A stretch of 64,000 nt of DNA from Gossypium raimondii (GCF_025698545.1 NC_068566.1:41829192-41893191); one strand, 5' to 3'; counted from the stretch's first letter, positions 22,935 to 36,112 are shown. Numbers and translations are program-made. The notes: generated from the sequence alone by a model not told the origin.

Positions 22935-25900
22935 TCCATTGCCGCAGCTTCTTCTCGACAATATTTGAGTACCCAGGGAATGCCTTCAATTGATTCTGTG
23001 GGGAGCTTTGGTCGATAACACTGCAAGTGTCCTTGTAGAATGCCATATGAAAAAATCTCAACACTTTACTTAAAAACTCTCCCTTTTTTTGTTTTGGTTT
23101 TGACTGGAGTAATGTAATTACTCTGAAAACAGTTTCCCGGTATTCAAAAGCGTTTTTTGGTAAGTGTTTGTTGGCAAACGTTCTTGTTGAGTCCCGCTTT
23201 TTTATCATGAAATGGTCATTTGTCAGGTGTCTCTTCCTTGGGTGGACAATTTGTCTGGTCTTTGATGCTTTCATTGATCTTATTACTACCTTTTTAGATC
23301 AATAAACTCCACCATTGTATTTTAATTTCTCTTCAAGCTTGAGTTGGATGTGTACTTCCAACCATTGTTCTTAGATGGGTGCGAATTAGACTTGGGTCAA
23401 GTTGGTTTTAGACCATCTCTGATCAAACGGTTTCAGGTTTGCGTTGTTTCCGATTTCTGTCATTTTGAGTAAGGAATTGAGGCTTCAGATTTCTGTCATT
23501 TGGGTCCGGTCATTTTTTTATTGTTGTTGGTTTTTGGTCTTGGTGGCTGATGTTGAGATGGACTCAAATTTTGAGGTCTGGGTTTGAGTTTGACGGCGTA
23601 AATCACGCTTGATAGAGGTGTTCAAGAAGAGAGCTTGTCAAAGTCTCTTTCACCTGTACCAACCTTGACTTTACATTGATTGTTTCATTGGCCCTCTCAC
23701 TTTTTTGGGCCAACAGAATTAATTGCTTTCAAATTTTAAATATGATATTAAGATGTATATAATTGTATCATAAGATATTCAAATGATCTTATTTACAATG
23801 ATTTTATTAATGAACCTTTCAAACAATAATTAAATAAATCATTAAAATTAATTAAAAAATATAAATTAGTTCAACAATTAATTTTTAAATCGATTTTCAA
23901 TTTTTTAGTGATTCCAGACCGTCCATTGAGAAACTGATTTATTCGATCCATCCGGTTCCAACAAGACTGAGCAAGACACACCCGTTGGCTTAGCATCCAG
24001 ACTCGTAATAAGGTCCGTGAATTAATGAACCGCTCAGCTCCCCGTTTGACTTAGAGATCTTTCTTTACGTAAATACCGTACACGTGCCGCACAATTGAGC
24101 TGTCGTTGGCCTAATAATCACGTGCAGTGCCCCCCCCAGCCCAAACTCCATTATTCGCTGTAATAAATAAAGGATTAATTCCACTAGAGATCCTTAAACC
24201 ATGATCTAAAATTTTAAATTGCTCTCAAACTTCAACACATTCTAATTGAAGTCATCAGAATATTCATATGATATCAATAAACTCTTTCTCTCAGCTTAAC
24301 CATTAAATTGAATATTAGCATTAGTCTTTCACTCAAGTTTGATGTGAAACATGAAACACATTGTGTATACCTATCATATGGATAACTTAGATCAACATAG
24401 TAAAAAATAAAATAGCTTTTCTAAATTTTATTGAAACTATTTGTAATGACGGGTCCTAAGATTAAGTTTTGGAGGGCCTAGTAAAAAATTCAAAAATTTT
24501 AGGAGTCCAATGAGAACGTTTTAAAAAAATTAGGGTTTTTCTAATGAGATTAATGATATTTTTTAAATATTTTAAGATAGCTTAATTAAAATTGTCAAAT
24601 AAATTAAAATGTATAATGATAATTTTTAAAAATTTGAGGAGGCCTGATTAAAATTTTCTAAAAATTTCAAGGTAAAAATCAGATTTTCTCAAAAGTTTGG
24701 GGGCCAAACCCCCTAACCCCCGTTAGGATCCTCCCTCCATTTATGTTTTGTAACACATAATATTCAAACTAGATGCACAATTGTTTGTCGTTTAATCTAT
24801 ATATTTTAAATATGCTCTAAATCAGTTTAAAACTACCATTTAACGATTTTTTTAAAAAAAAATTCATTAGTTCATTTCATGAACGAGACTATATAATTCT
24901 ACCGAAAAAAAAAACCCAACCATTGTAGGAGTTGAAGGACAAGCTCCATCAACAGAACAAAGGCTTTAACCTTAATATCAAATCAACATTATGGCATGTT
25001 GGCAATTGACATTGTCACAACTCAAGCACGACATATTTAGAGTAATTAGAATCACTTAATACAATAATGAAATCAGCCCTAGATGGACTAAAACGATAGG
25101 CAATGTTCTACAAAAGAACCGAGCATCCACCAAATTGGAGAGAACCACGACAAAATCCTCCTTAAAATCACTTGCAAAAGCAAATGCTACATGCATAAGA
25201 TTAAAAAACGTGCTACAAGAGCAGACAAAAACAACTAAAAGTGAAGACTTATTAAATAATAGAAAACAAACAAAAAAAATACATAAAACCTAAGACAACA
25301 CGAGTCCAAATCGACTCATAAAATTATTTATTATTCCAAAACCCTTTCAAAATAGAAACAAATAAAAAATTATTGGTGGCTGGTGGAGTTTTAGCAACGA
25401 CAAACACCATTATCTGTCCATCACAACTTATGAAGATAATAAAGATACTCACAAAATAGATCTGCAAACCGAAAAGAGAGAAGGCACATGGAATGAAGAG
25501 AAAAAAATAGAAGGTTGATAGGAGGAAAAAAAAAGGCAGGTGATATCCCGTCGTCTGAAGGCTGGTACTATCGCTAGGCAAAACAAAATAGAATAAGCAA
25601 ACAACTTGAAAAAAAAGTTTTAGGGTTTGATTGTTATTGTATTGTATTTAGCACCTAAATTGACCTCTACACTTATGGAAGGACATTATGGATACAATAT
25701 TGATAATTCAAGGACTCAAATAGAACATTTCAAAGCTTAGCAACCAGTTCAGAATAAGAGCAATAGTTTGAGGAAATTTGGTGAATTAACCCTAAAACAA
25801 GTAAAAAAATAAAAACTGTCACATCACTTCCTAAGCACCAAATCCACCAAAAACCAAAATTTCATGGAGATTTTGAGGTAATATCACCCCCCCTCTTTTA

Positions 25901-26080
25901 ATGTCCATCTGTTTGCTAATACCTGATTTCAGATCCTATCTGTTTGCAGGTTGATTTTTTATTAGGATAAAATTCAGCGAGATTTGAATAGTTAGAGCTT
26001 ACTCTTTTGGTTTTGATCTAATTAATTGAGAATGTGAAGTTTTCATAGGTTTCTCCGGAAAAAAAAAGTGTTTATTTTCC
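22935..26080. other. 3.1-kb intergenic region
   Basis: 22935 to ~23330 is the presumed E2 3'UTR and terminator. A stretch at about 24449-24735 has GC-rich ends (GGGTCCTAAG and CTTAGGATCC-like CGTTAGGATCC), suggesting a small DNA-transposon remnant, unproven. Sequence from 24900 to 25620 looks repeat-derived. Translated on the minus strand it gives DFKEDFVVVLSNLVDARFF near 25100-25190, which I cannot assign. Confidence 0.35.
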
Positions 26081-29000
26081 ATGGAAGAGAAAAAAGGTTA
26101 TAAAGGAAGTTTAGTAGTTTCTTCAAATCCCAAAGCACTTCCCAGGAGTAGTTATAGGCAAATAACTGCGATAAGGAATCGTAGAAATGTTAAGGGTGCA
26201 GCAGGTCATGTAGCGATATTTTTGCTCAAAGTTGCTGCATTAGAAACAGTTAGGCGGGTCTCAAAGGCCAAGTGTCCCTTTTTATGGCGCGGTTTTCAGG
26301 CTCTGCAAGTTATTTGCTATCCGCCCTTTAACTTTTTCCAGAAATGGGTTCCCTTTAAGGGTTTGGTTAAAGGAATGCAGGTTTGTTCTTTACAATTTTG
26401 TAGAAATCTGCATTTTTCAGTTAATTGCTAGGTTGAATTATTTATGATTAAAGGTCTTATTCTTAACAAATGATTGACTTTGTTCCAGATGTTGTCGAGG
26501 CCGCTATTGGTGCTTTCAATCGCGACATCGCTTTCTGATCAAGAAGAGTTAGTTGGCGAAGCCTCGGTGCGTAGAAGTGGTCCTCTGGTGAATACAGAAT
26601 CGCATTCCGAGGAACCCTCTTTGCAGCCGGCCTTGGATGCAAGGTAACCCAAGCAATGAAGTCTATGAGATTTTTTTTTTTTGGGGGGGGGGTGGGGCTT
26701 TTATGTTTTTGTGTTGGCGTGTCAATCTTGAATGGACACTAATTTTGCACTGGCACAATCTAAAATAGGAATGGAGCTTCAGTAATCTTTAAAAAACTGT
26801 CACTCATAATCTGATCTTAGGAGCTTCGATTGACTTTGTAATCGACTGATGCTGCAGAGTGAGAAGTTGGGTTAGATTGAACCTAAAAATGAAGTATTTA
26901 TAAAGGCAAACTCTATCATGCCTACACATAGATCGTGGAATTTTCCTAAACATGAAGAATTGCTAGTAACTAATATTATACCATTGATTGGTTCCATAGT
27001 TCAGATTCGATCCATCTCTATCCACTTCAATTCTGATTAATTTATCTGCTCATGAGACTATCTTTCTGGTTTTCTTATATTCTAATAGTACCAAATAGAA
27101 TCATTACTTGTCATGTTGAATATGATTAGGCCAGACTTCCCCTTTAAATATCATGGGTTTGCACGTTTCAAGCAATTTGATGTTCAAGTTGACTAGCAAG
27201 TGACAACTTTATGTGCATTTATCTGTTACTGTTTCTACTAGGAACTTGTGGATGTCTGCACTAATGATCTTTGCTTACTAACCTCTTCAAGTCTGTGTAA
27301 ACTGCTGAATCAGTAATCATGAAGCTTCCCAAAATCTGGAGTGTGAAAGCTGGTTGGGTAAACTCCACAAGGAGCTGGAAAATCAAGGAATTAGTTTACC
27401 AGAGAGGTGATGATGATTTCTATACATGAATGCATGTATGGTATATTTTATTTGGTTTTTTTTTGGTTGCAAGAAATGTACCACATTACAAATTCCCCCC
27501 TATAAATGATCTTGCTGAAATAAAATGGCTAATCAATTTGCAATCCTCATGTATTCAAGTGCCAGAACCCCGCATTGACATGAGTTATAAACTTCTTTCG
27601 TTACTAGAGTTAAAGTTCATCATCAGGTTGTTTGCTCTTTCTCCTTTTATTCATTACTAATAATTGATGATTAACTTTAGTTTTCTTCACCTCTCTCAAA
27701 TGTTAACTTCTTCTATAGAAGTTTTAACTGCAAATTTTTCAGGGTGGCATCCAACTATGTTTCTGGGATTTGTTCCTTGTTTTGGCATATGCATATTCGT
27801 TTTTGAATTGCTTTGTTTCTTCCTTGCAGCAGACCTTGACATAGTAGTGTTTATGCAGAATCAATTATGAAGATCTACGTAGATTTTATACAGCTGCAAA
27901 TGGTGACTTTGTAGTTTTCCTATCATCGATTAAAAAGACAATCAAATGGAGGGAGACATATAGAATTCTTTCTCCAGAAGAGCTTGAGACATGGGCGAAC
28001 ATGGTATTCTGGCATGGATATGATCTCATGCACCGACCTTGTCTCATAGTACGGCTTGGGCTAGCTTGCTCCTGCTTGCCATCTCATGACAGGCCTCGTT
28101 TTGCTCAGGCAGTCAGTATGTTTTTAGCCCCTGTAGTGCTGTTTACGTTTCCATTTTGCTGCCATTTGAAATTTAATGAGACTTCCTCTGTTATTGGTTT
28201 CAAATATTTAATTCCTTTGTTTAATGAGTTGTAGATAGTGTTGTTGGGGAAAGTTTCTTTCAAAGAATTATTTTTCCTTCTGAAATATCCAGCAGGAGTA
28301 TCCAACAAAAATCTTGTGATCATCTGTACCACTTCCTGTTTCCACCAAGATGGATGCTTTTTCATACCTTTACAGCGCTGTCTTTCCTCTCGGTTTGCCA
28401 AGTGACTTTTTCCTTAACAAAAGAATTGACATTTTTATCCAAAAGAATCTATTTTTCTGGACGGGCATTTTATCTATGGAATTCAATTAACTTCTGTAGG
28501 CAAAATGTATACTGGAGTCTAAAATTATTGTCTTTCACTTGTTATAAGAAACTCAATCCGAGACAAAACATATCTTCTTATCATCACTGTGGATTAAATT
28601 TTGAAGTCATTAATCAATGTTTTGGCCTCAATTCTTTTCTTTTCCTTTTAGTTGGTTCTGTATAAGATGTTATGATAAAGAGCAATGGTTGTTGCTGCAG
28701 TATCTCAAGTTGAGCACGGAATCATGTATTTAGTTAGTCCAGAGAATCCTGAAGTTACAGTATTAGTGGACTGTGAAGGATTATCCCCTTTCAAAATTCC
28801 CATGCAAGTAATGAGATCATGTTCTTCCCTCTTGCAAGACCACTACCCCAACCGTCTTGGCTGTTTATTTGTTATACGGCTTCCTCCAGTTGTTCGTGTC
28901 ATTGCTCAGACTTTTATTCAGGTTAACTTTCCTCCTTTGACTAAAACATGAATGTGTTATATCTCATTGCATTTCATTTCTTGTTCTTTTTTTTTTTGGC

Positions 29001-29429
29001 GTCAAATATGATGAGGGTCCAGTTCTCTTCTTTTTCTCTTGTGTACCAATTTGTGGCTTTTTTCAGGTTTTGAAACCAACTACAAGGAAAAAGTTAAAAA
29101 TTGGAGGAGAAACGTACCGCAAAATTCTCTTGGAGAATGTTCAGACACTCCCATCATATCTAGGTGGAGACTGTAGATGCACAAAATGTTTAAATATTGG
29201 TATGGATGTGAAGCGTCCACGCATAGACCAGTTGAACAAGTTACAGACAAATGAAGGTGTTAGTGACAGTGAGGATACATCTGAACTTGATCTGATTTGT
29301 CAGGATGATATTGACCCGAGTTGGAGCTATGACCAGGTATTGAGAACTGCCATAATAGGTCTGCTCATGTTTTGGGTTCTTATAGCTGTCATGGCAGGAT
29401 TATCTGATCCTGAATTTCAATCTCAATAA
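26081..29429 (+). CDS. CRAL-TRIO (SEC14-like) lipid-binding protein with C-terminal membrane anchor
   Basis: Six exons joined in phase: 26081-26380, 26489-26643, 27314-27406, 27859-28115, 28701-28921, 29067-29429. Together 1389 nt, 462 residues. Residues ~1-100 are basic with a hydrophobic patch. About 100-180 looks low in order. From ~185 the N-lobe (LRRFYTAANGDFVVFL, TIKWRETYRIL) leads into a CRAL-TRIO domain (WHGYDLMHRPCLIVRLGL, VTVLVDCEGLSPFKIP, YPNRLGCLFVIRLPP). A single hydrophobic segment, TAIIGLLMFWVLIAVMAGL (~436-454), is followed by only eight residues, giving a tail-anchored layout. The family exchanges phosphoinositides or other lipids between membranes. It resembles plant proteins described as SEC14 cytosolic factor family; the exact orthologue was not verified. 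Exon 3 is the least certain: its acceptor at 27313 was chosen because alternative nearby acceptors lead to stops. Confidence 0.88.
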
Positions 29430-31050
29430 GATGAAAGTGGTGCTCTTTCTATTACAGTCCATCCAGTTCTTTTCTTTTTCAAGCCTCTGAGTGGTTTGAT
29501 AGTTTGAATGTGTCCATTGTCCCCATTGTGTTTATATATTTTCTGCCTGAAATTTGATGCTGTATTAGGAAAACTAGGTTCTTTTGATCGTTGGAGCTCT
29601 ATATCGTTGTCCATATGAAGTTTTATATAAGGTTAATAAGTTATTGTCATATTCTTAATTCTTTCTACCCATAATATGGTTTATTGGTTTTTATTGCCTC
29701 CTTTGCTATAATATGTATTGATAATAGCATGGAATGTGGGAACAAACTAATGAATATTGCTTGGTTATAATCGATAAAAAAAATCCTTAAAGCTGGTCAC
29801 ACTGGAAATAATTACAGAGATGAAGCTTTTGTCTTTGTGATGATACATCTCATATGCCACAAAGTACAGTATACAAATGTCATCATTGTTTTTCTTTATT
29901 TTTTTCTCTTTTGCTCTATGCCACTGATCTCTTGGAATTAGCATTGATTTTAAGAATTCCATTTATTTTTATATGCTTGTCTTTGCAAGAGAAGAATAGA
30001 TTGTGAAGAATGTGACAGATGCCTTGGTATGGTACAAAATAAGTGTTCAAAGAAAAGAAAAAAAAAACCCCTCATATTTGTGTATCTAATTCCTCTGTTG
30101 TTCCAAAGTTGTCTGGCATCTGACGAGTCTAGGATGGATTCAATTGCATTAATATCAAATTGAAGTATTTTCACACAATTTCATAGTTTTTATATGATAA
30201 ATTTCAACTGTTGAAATTTATCAATATAATTGGAAGCTGTATGTTTTAAGTATCAGTTGGTATGATATCTCTTAATAAACTACCTTTCTAGTGTTCTACA
30301 TAGTTATTTAGTAGTACTGAAGAAAATGGGCCGAAAATGATTGAAGGATCATACATGATAAAATTTCTAAGGTAATGTAGAAAAAAAGGAAAACAAAAAC
30401 TAGATTAACTTAAAACAATATAAAATAAGACAAAATGGTTTATGTTTTAGCTTTACTATTTATATGTGAACTTATAAGTTATAACTGCTTTAGTGAACAA
30501 TGATGTCTTGTGGATGAATAATGATACATTGTACAACTTAAGTAATAAAAAAATTTGATATTCCTTAAAATCATGAACTCGAGTTTTGTAGATGAAAATT
30601 GTGTTGAAAAATATTTACTTTTCATATAAGAATTTAATCTAATTTAATTATAATTCAATATAATTGTTTTCTAGTAAAAGAATTCGTATATTAGAAAAAG
30701 AAAATGATACATCAGATAATCCAAGACAAATTAAAGTAACATTAAATAGAAGAGACCTTGATGAAATTCTGTGCTTGGGAGTTTATGGTTTCATATGTCT
30801 CATGCTAATCGGGTAAAAGCGTAAGCTAGCATAAAGACGGAAATTCCTTGTTCATTATCAGATAATCACTTATAAGTGTTGGGCTAATAATTTTCATTTC
30901 ATGCAGTGGAAAACCCTTTTCGCTTCACCTAACAAGGACACGCTTTTATTGCTCTCCCACAATCTTGGAATCGCTTTTACTTTCTTTTCCTCCCCTATCA
31001 AGACGTTTCAATTCGCCAGGACCCAGAGAAAAAAAGTATTTAACATGTTT
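29430..31050. other. intergenic, 3' flank of the CRAL-TRIO gene
   Basis: Presumed 3'UTR at the start, then AT-rich sequence. No further gene recognised before the tRNA-like sequence. Confidence 0.35.
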
Positions 31051-31122
31051 GTGGCTGCTGGGATTACGAGCCCAGGTCTCCACGGCCACAACGTGGACTT
31101 CTTACCACTAAACTACAGCCAC
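31051..31122 (-). tRNA. tRNA-His (GTG), possibly a pseudogene
   Basis: The minus strand folds as tRNA-His. Acceptor arms GTGGCTG / CAGCCAC pair fully. The D-arm contains TTTAGTGGTAAG (A box). The anticodon stem TCCAC / GTGGA encloses a loop with anticodon GTG, and the T-stem is CTGGG / CCCAG. The length is 72 nt, one more than the 71 nt I recall for plant nuclear tRNA-His. The extra base is a T in the T-loop (CTCGTAAT, 8 nt instead of 7), inside the internal B box. No intron. A run of A's rather than T's on the plus strand side (31031-31035, AAAAA) would read as a TTTTT terminator on the minus strand, ~16 bases downstream. The loop insertion may impair transcription or folding, so function is uncertain. 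Confidence 0.8.
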
Positions 31123-31339
31123 TTTGTGGCATGCAAAATCTAGAAATAGGTTATAAATATTTTTTAAACGCAGAACTCAAACATTGACTAACGTCAAAAG
31201 GGGATTCTAATCATGCTTTCCATGCATTGGAATTTCAAATTTTAGTACCTAATATAATTTATTTTTGACAATTTGGTCCTTACATTTGTTTGATTTTAAA
31301 ATTAAAATCCAGTTAATAACTCTATTGATGAATATTCAT

Positions 31340-31602
31340 TGTTAGTGACTGTAGCTAATAACTAGTTTCTGTTATGAACTGTTAGCTTAGCTTATCATTA
31401 TTTGTAATTGGTTAAAGAATTAGTTAACCACTTAGTGAATTATTGCTATTCACTCTTTAACTCTTTATGTAAATATGACTCATCTCTAATGCTGAGAGAT
31501 TAGAGTCTTTTGAATGAAATGAATAGATCTTTTTTCTCTGTTATTTTCTCGGTCTTCTTTTAAGCTTTTCCTGTATTTTCTTGTTTCTTTGATGTTCAAT
31601 CA
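31340..31602 (+). repeat. left LTR of the copia element
   Basis: 263 bp, TG..CA ends. It shares AATGCTGAGAGATTAGAGT and the following ~80 bp with the right LTR remnant (35370-35533). Confidence 0.75.
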
Positions 31603-33769
31603 TGGTATCAGAGCTATTGCTTAACACCATTCACTTGCTTTTCAACTCGTGTGCACAATGGTGATTCAAGATTGTGATAAAAATCGATGGTGAACTTAGA
31701 GACAAAGCATTTTGCAGATCCTGCAAATCTACCGGCAGGAGTTCAGTCTTCAAATGAAGTTCCTCAATCAGGTAATCTAGGCAATGGTACTTCTTCTTCT
31801 TCTCTAAGTTAGTAATCACGTTCAATTGTGTCAACATCTATTATGCATTAGTTTCCAAAGCATGATATAGTCAAATTAAATGAGAATAATTACGTGCTAT
31901 GGAAATATCAAGTAACTTTGATCATAGAAGGTTATGGTTTGAATGGTTATATTATTTGGCACTCTAGAGATCCCTGCTCAGTTTGTTCAAAGAGATAGCA
32001 GTCAGTTAGTTGAGAATTCAACCTTTGTTCTTTATAGACAACAAGATAAGCTCCTAGCATCATGGTTATTTTTCTACTGTTTCTGATGAAATCTTGCCTC
32101 ATTTGCTTGGTTCAAGCACTGCTTTTGTTGTATGGAGTTCTATTAGTTGTATGTTTGCAGCAAGATCTCAAATTTAAGGCACACTCTTCATTCCCAAAAG
32201 AAGGTTCTTTTGACTATAAAGGAATATTTAGCCAAAATCAAATTGCTTTGTGATACATTAAATGCTTCTGGCAGTAATGTTTCTGAACAAGAACAGGTCA
32301 GTGTGATTCTTGCTGGTTTGTCTATTGAATTCGAATTAGTTTTGGCTGTTGCCTCTTCAAATAGAGACACAGTATCCTTGGATTTAATTATTGATATGCT
32401 GACAAAATGTGAAAATAGGCAGAAAGAGTTTGTTATTAGTAGTTCCATACAGGTAAATCTTGTTCAACATCAAGCTGGTGTGAAAAGTGCTCAAGGTCCT
32501 CAATCTGCATCTCCAACTACTGCTCAATAGGTTCCTTCTATTGGTCAGCCCTCCGGTGAGTCTGAACAGCAGCAACAACCACAACAACAGGTTTATAGTA
32601 ATTCTAGAGGCGGCAAAGGTAATTTCAAAGGTAACTATTGAGGTGGTCGAGGTCGTTATGGTTACACAAATCGACCACAATGTCAGTTGTGTGGCAGGTT
32701 TGGTCATCTTGTGCAAAAGTGTTATTATAGATTCAATCATACTTTTAATGGTGGTCAGCCTTCTCAGTCTTCTTTTGGATCTCCTAATTCTTAGCGTGGT
32801 AGCCTGTATCAACCTATGATGGTTAATCATTACATGTTTGCTAAACAACCATCTTCCCCTTCATTTTTTCCTAATTTCAACATGGGATATGGCAGTCAAC
32901 AACAGTATAGTTCTCCTGGTCCTCAGACCTCTCCAGCCTTTGTCTTTAATCATTCTTACACTCCTCCATATATACCAGGCTATGCCAGCTCATCCGAACC
33001 CTTTTTCATCCATGCCTCCTATGTTAGCTATGGCAACTACTCCTGGTTCTATTCCTGAAGATAAGGGGTGGTATCCTGATTTCAAAGCAACCAATCATGT
33101 GACAAATGATCTCACAGATTTGGACACGTTTGCAACTTATTCAGGTGTGGGAAATGGTACTGGTGTTTCAGTTCAACATATAGGTTATGCCTTCTTTCCT
33201 TCTTATGCTAAAGTGTTAAGGCTTCAAAATGTTCTTAACGTACCCAGTATTAAGAAGAATTTACTATCCGTTTCGCAGTTTGCTTTTGATACTGATGGTT
33301 TCATTGAGTTTCATCCTTTTCATTATTTTGTTAAGGATATCAAGACAAAGGTCATGCTTTTGGAGGGGCACACACATAATGGTTTATATCATTTTCATCC
33401 TCCTGCAGTGAAGTCTTCTCAAATGGCTGTTTGTGGTTCTTCTTTTGTTTAAACCAGCCTCTCGTTTGTCAGTTGTGGGGTTTGCTAATGCGGATTGGGG
33501 GTCTGATCTTGATGATCGTCGTTCAACCACCGGATATTATCTGTTTTTTTCTTTTGGAGGAAATCCTGTGTCAGTGGTGTGCCAAGAAGCAACAGGTTGT
33601 CTCCAAGTCAACTGCTGAGGCCGAGTATCGAAGCATTGCTTATGCTACTGCAAATACATTATGGTTGGAATCATTGCTAAATGAGTTACAAGTTTCAGTC
33701 ATGGACAAGTCTACTATGGCAGCTGCAAATACAAGATGGTTGAACTAGACTTGCTTTTTTGTCAAAGAG

Positions 33770-35370
33770 TGTAATACTCTTTACTCAGCAATCTTAATTT
33801 ATTTTTCTAGAGTATTTTTAGATCAAATTATAGTTTATAGAACAAAAATATTGGTATCTTATTTATAAATATCCAAACATTTACTAGATTACCATTCATT
33901 TTAATTTCGAAATCTTCATGTATCGAAACTTTGAAACACATATACCAAAACCTCATGGCTTATGCATCATAATTTTATATTTAGTTTAATTTTTTCAATT
34001 TACTCATCCAAATAATACTAACTATACCTTATTTTTCCTTTATTATTCTATTTCATATATAATTCACTTCACCTTATTATTCTTACTTAATTCTCTCTCT
34101 CTATCTTTACTTTTTACTTAATAATTTTTATTTTAATATTTAATTCAATAATTTCTCAAATTTTCCATTTAACCACTAATGTAATTTTTTGTTCATTTCC
34201 GCTTTTATATTTTCATATTTTACTAAACAACCCCTATTTTTCAATATTAAATTTTTACAGAACAATTCATAAAATTTCAATTTTGCAGTTTTTACAATTT
34301 GGTCTCTGAAGTTCAATTTTACTGTTTTATGATTTTAGCCCTGAAAACAAAATCTGCTTCTTCCAAAAACAGCACAGAATTCCCAGATTTTCTCAAATTT
34401 TCATATTTTAAAATTTTTACAATTTAATCCCTATACCATCAATTCTTATCACATAATGTTCTCTTTTCTAATTTTTCAAATAAAAAAATCATACATACCA
34501 ATTAAGATATTAAAATTCCAGATTTCCACATTTCAACTTTTAAAATTTCTCAATTTAGTCCTTTTATTCTAAAACATCCTAATTTAAGTATAAATTTTCC
34601 AATATTTTAACTATCATATTCTTATAGTCTTATCATAAAAATAAAAATTTGATCTCTCTATTTAAATCCTTAATTTCAAAATTTTTCCAAATTTAAAATT
34701 TAATCATTACTTCAATTTTAATCAAATTAATCACATTAACAAATAATTTTCAATTTACTCATCCAAATAATGTTCAAAATAAATATTTACTACTTTCAAC
34801 ATCACAAATACACAGTTCATCATTCACACCTAATAAATTTTGAATGACAAATTTTCATAATTAAACCACTCACACTTACTTTATTTTAGTTATTCACTTA
34901 AAACCATTCATCCGATTGTTATTCATCATTCACTTCATACATAAACGTAATATTTTCTTTACTTAAAACATAAAATTAATTGTACAAAATTAATTTTTAT
35001 AATATCTTATCGATTAAACACTCAAAATAAATATAACATAATAACTTAAACTACTTACCTTAATTTCTTAACTAATTTCTTCACTAACCCATATTTTCTC
35101 ACACTTCCATCTTCATCTTCAAGCCTTGATACCTTGATTTTCTAAATTCTCTTAACTCCAATTTCTCGTTTCCAAAATGATAATCGAACTTTTTGGAATC
35201 TCTATTTCACTTTTTCTTTCTGGTGACTATGAAAATTTTCATGAATTTTAAGTGAAAATAATGAATTTAATAGAAAAGAACTAAATTACATAAAGTGCTA
35301 ACTTTCTTTCTTCTCCCTTTCATGGACGTTGGGAGCTTTGTGAAAGTATGAAGAATTTTCTCCATACTTT
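33770..35370. mobile_element. AT-rich LTR-like sequence inserted in the copia element
   Basis: Between the RNase H relic and the right LTR remnant lies ~1.6 kb starting TGTAATACTC. It contains phrases such as CAATTTAGTCC, repeated in gypsy-type LTRs elsewhere in this window. The right border is undefined. It seems to have removed the first ~90 bp of the copia right LTR. Confidence 0.4.
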
Positions 35371-35538
35371 GTGATTATTAGTGTTATTCACTCTTCAACT
35401 CTTTGTATAAATATGACTTGCTTCTAATGCTGAGAGATTAGAGTATTTTGAATAAAATGAATAGATTTTTCCTCAATTATTTTCTCAGTTTTCTCTTAAG
35501 CTTTTCATGTATTTTTTCTTTAATGTTCGATAATTCAT

Positions 35539-36112
35539 TGATTTAAATACGTATCATTTCAATATTAAAAACTCTAATTTTAAAATTAAAGATATTATAA
35601 GTATTGGGATTTAAAAAAAAAAAAAGTAAATTAACAGATCGATTGAAATTAAAATTAGAGACTATTTATTTCCAAGGAAAAAGAAAAAAGGGGGACTAAA
35701 ATTTAAAATTATGAAGAATGTAAGGACCAGGGATACAATTAGACCTAAAAGAATCCCTCGTATATTCTTATTCTGTTACCTCCCATCCCACTAAAGCAAA
35801 CACAACGCAGGGCAGCTGCCATTAATACACTAATTAAAACCTTTATCTTTAAATCGCCGCGTTTGTTTAAAATCGAAAATTTAATATACTAGTTCAATTT
35901 TTATTTTTTTTCGTATTTTAAGTTTTAAAAATTCAATCTTTGAATTCAGTTTGGTGTGGTCTGTAGTTTTTGGTATTGTTATCGAGGAGCTATCATTGAA
36001 ACCTCTCACTTTTCGTAAATTTGAAGGCTCCCCAATTTAAATTTTTTATTTTTTATTTTGGAAATTTGTTTGGTGGAACAAAGTTTCGGTTTTTAGAACC
36101 ATTTTTTCGAAG
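35539..36112. other. intergenic / promoter region of the UXS gene
   Basis: AT-rich, with A-runs near 35617. The part after ~35760 is more balanced and probably contains promoter sequence. Confidence 0.35.

Larger units (their letters stand above)
31340..35533 (+). mobile_element. Ty1/copia LTR retrotransposon, internally deleted, with nested insertion
   Basis: The element starts TGTTAGTGACT and is flanked by TTCAT (31335-31339 and 35534-35538). The left LTR is 31340-31602. A primer-binding site, TGGTATCAGAGC (31603-31614), is complementary to the initiator tRNA-Met 3' end. Relics follow in order: gag (LNENNYVLWKYQ near 31880; IKEYLAKIKLLCDTLNASG near 32215), a CCHC knuckle (CQLCGRFGHLVQKCYY near 32680), a GAG-pre-integrase region (NVLNVPSIKKNLLSVSQ near 33230; [10 protein letters not shown] near 33380), then directly RNase H ([20 protein letters not shown] near 33480; [14 protein letters not shown] near 33610). 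Integrase and reverse transcriptase are missing. Reading frames are broken several times. A partial right LTR lies at ~35370-35533. The element cannot move by itself. Confidence 0.85.

Noticed and set aside
1-31122. A functional link between the THG1-like gene and the tRNA-His gene in the same window
   Set aside because: They are ~30 kb apart, on different strands, with unrelated genes between them, and plant tRNA genes are scattered. Treated as coincidence.
32384-32848. 154-codon minus-strand frame in the copia element
   Set aside because: It is antisense to gag and zinc-knuckle relics, with no domain of its own.
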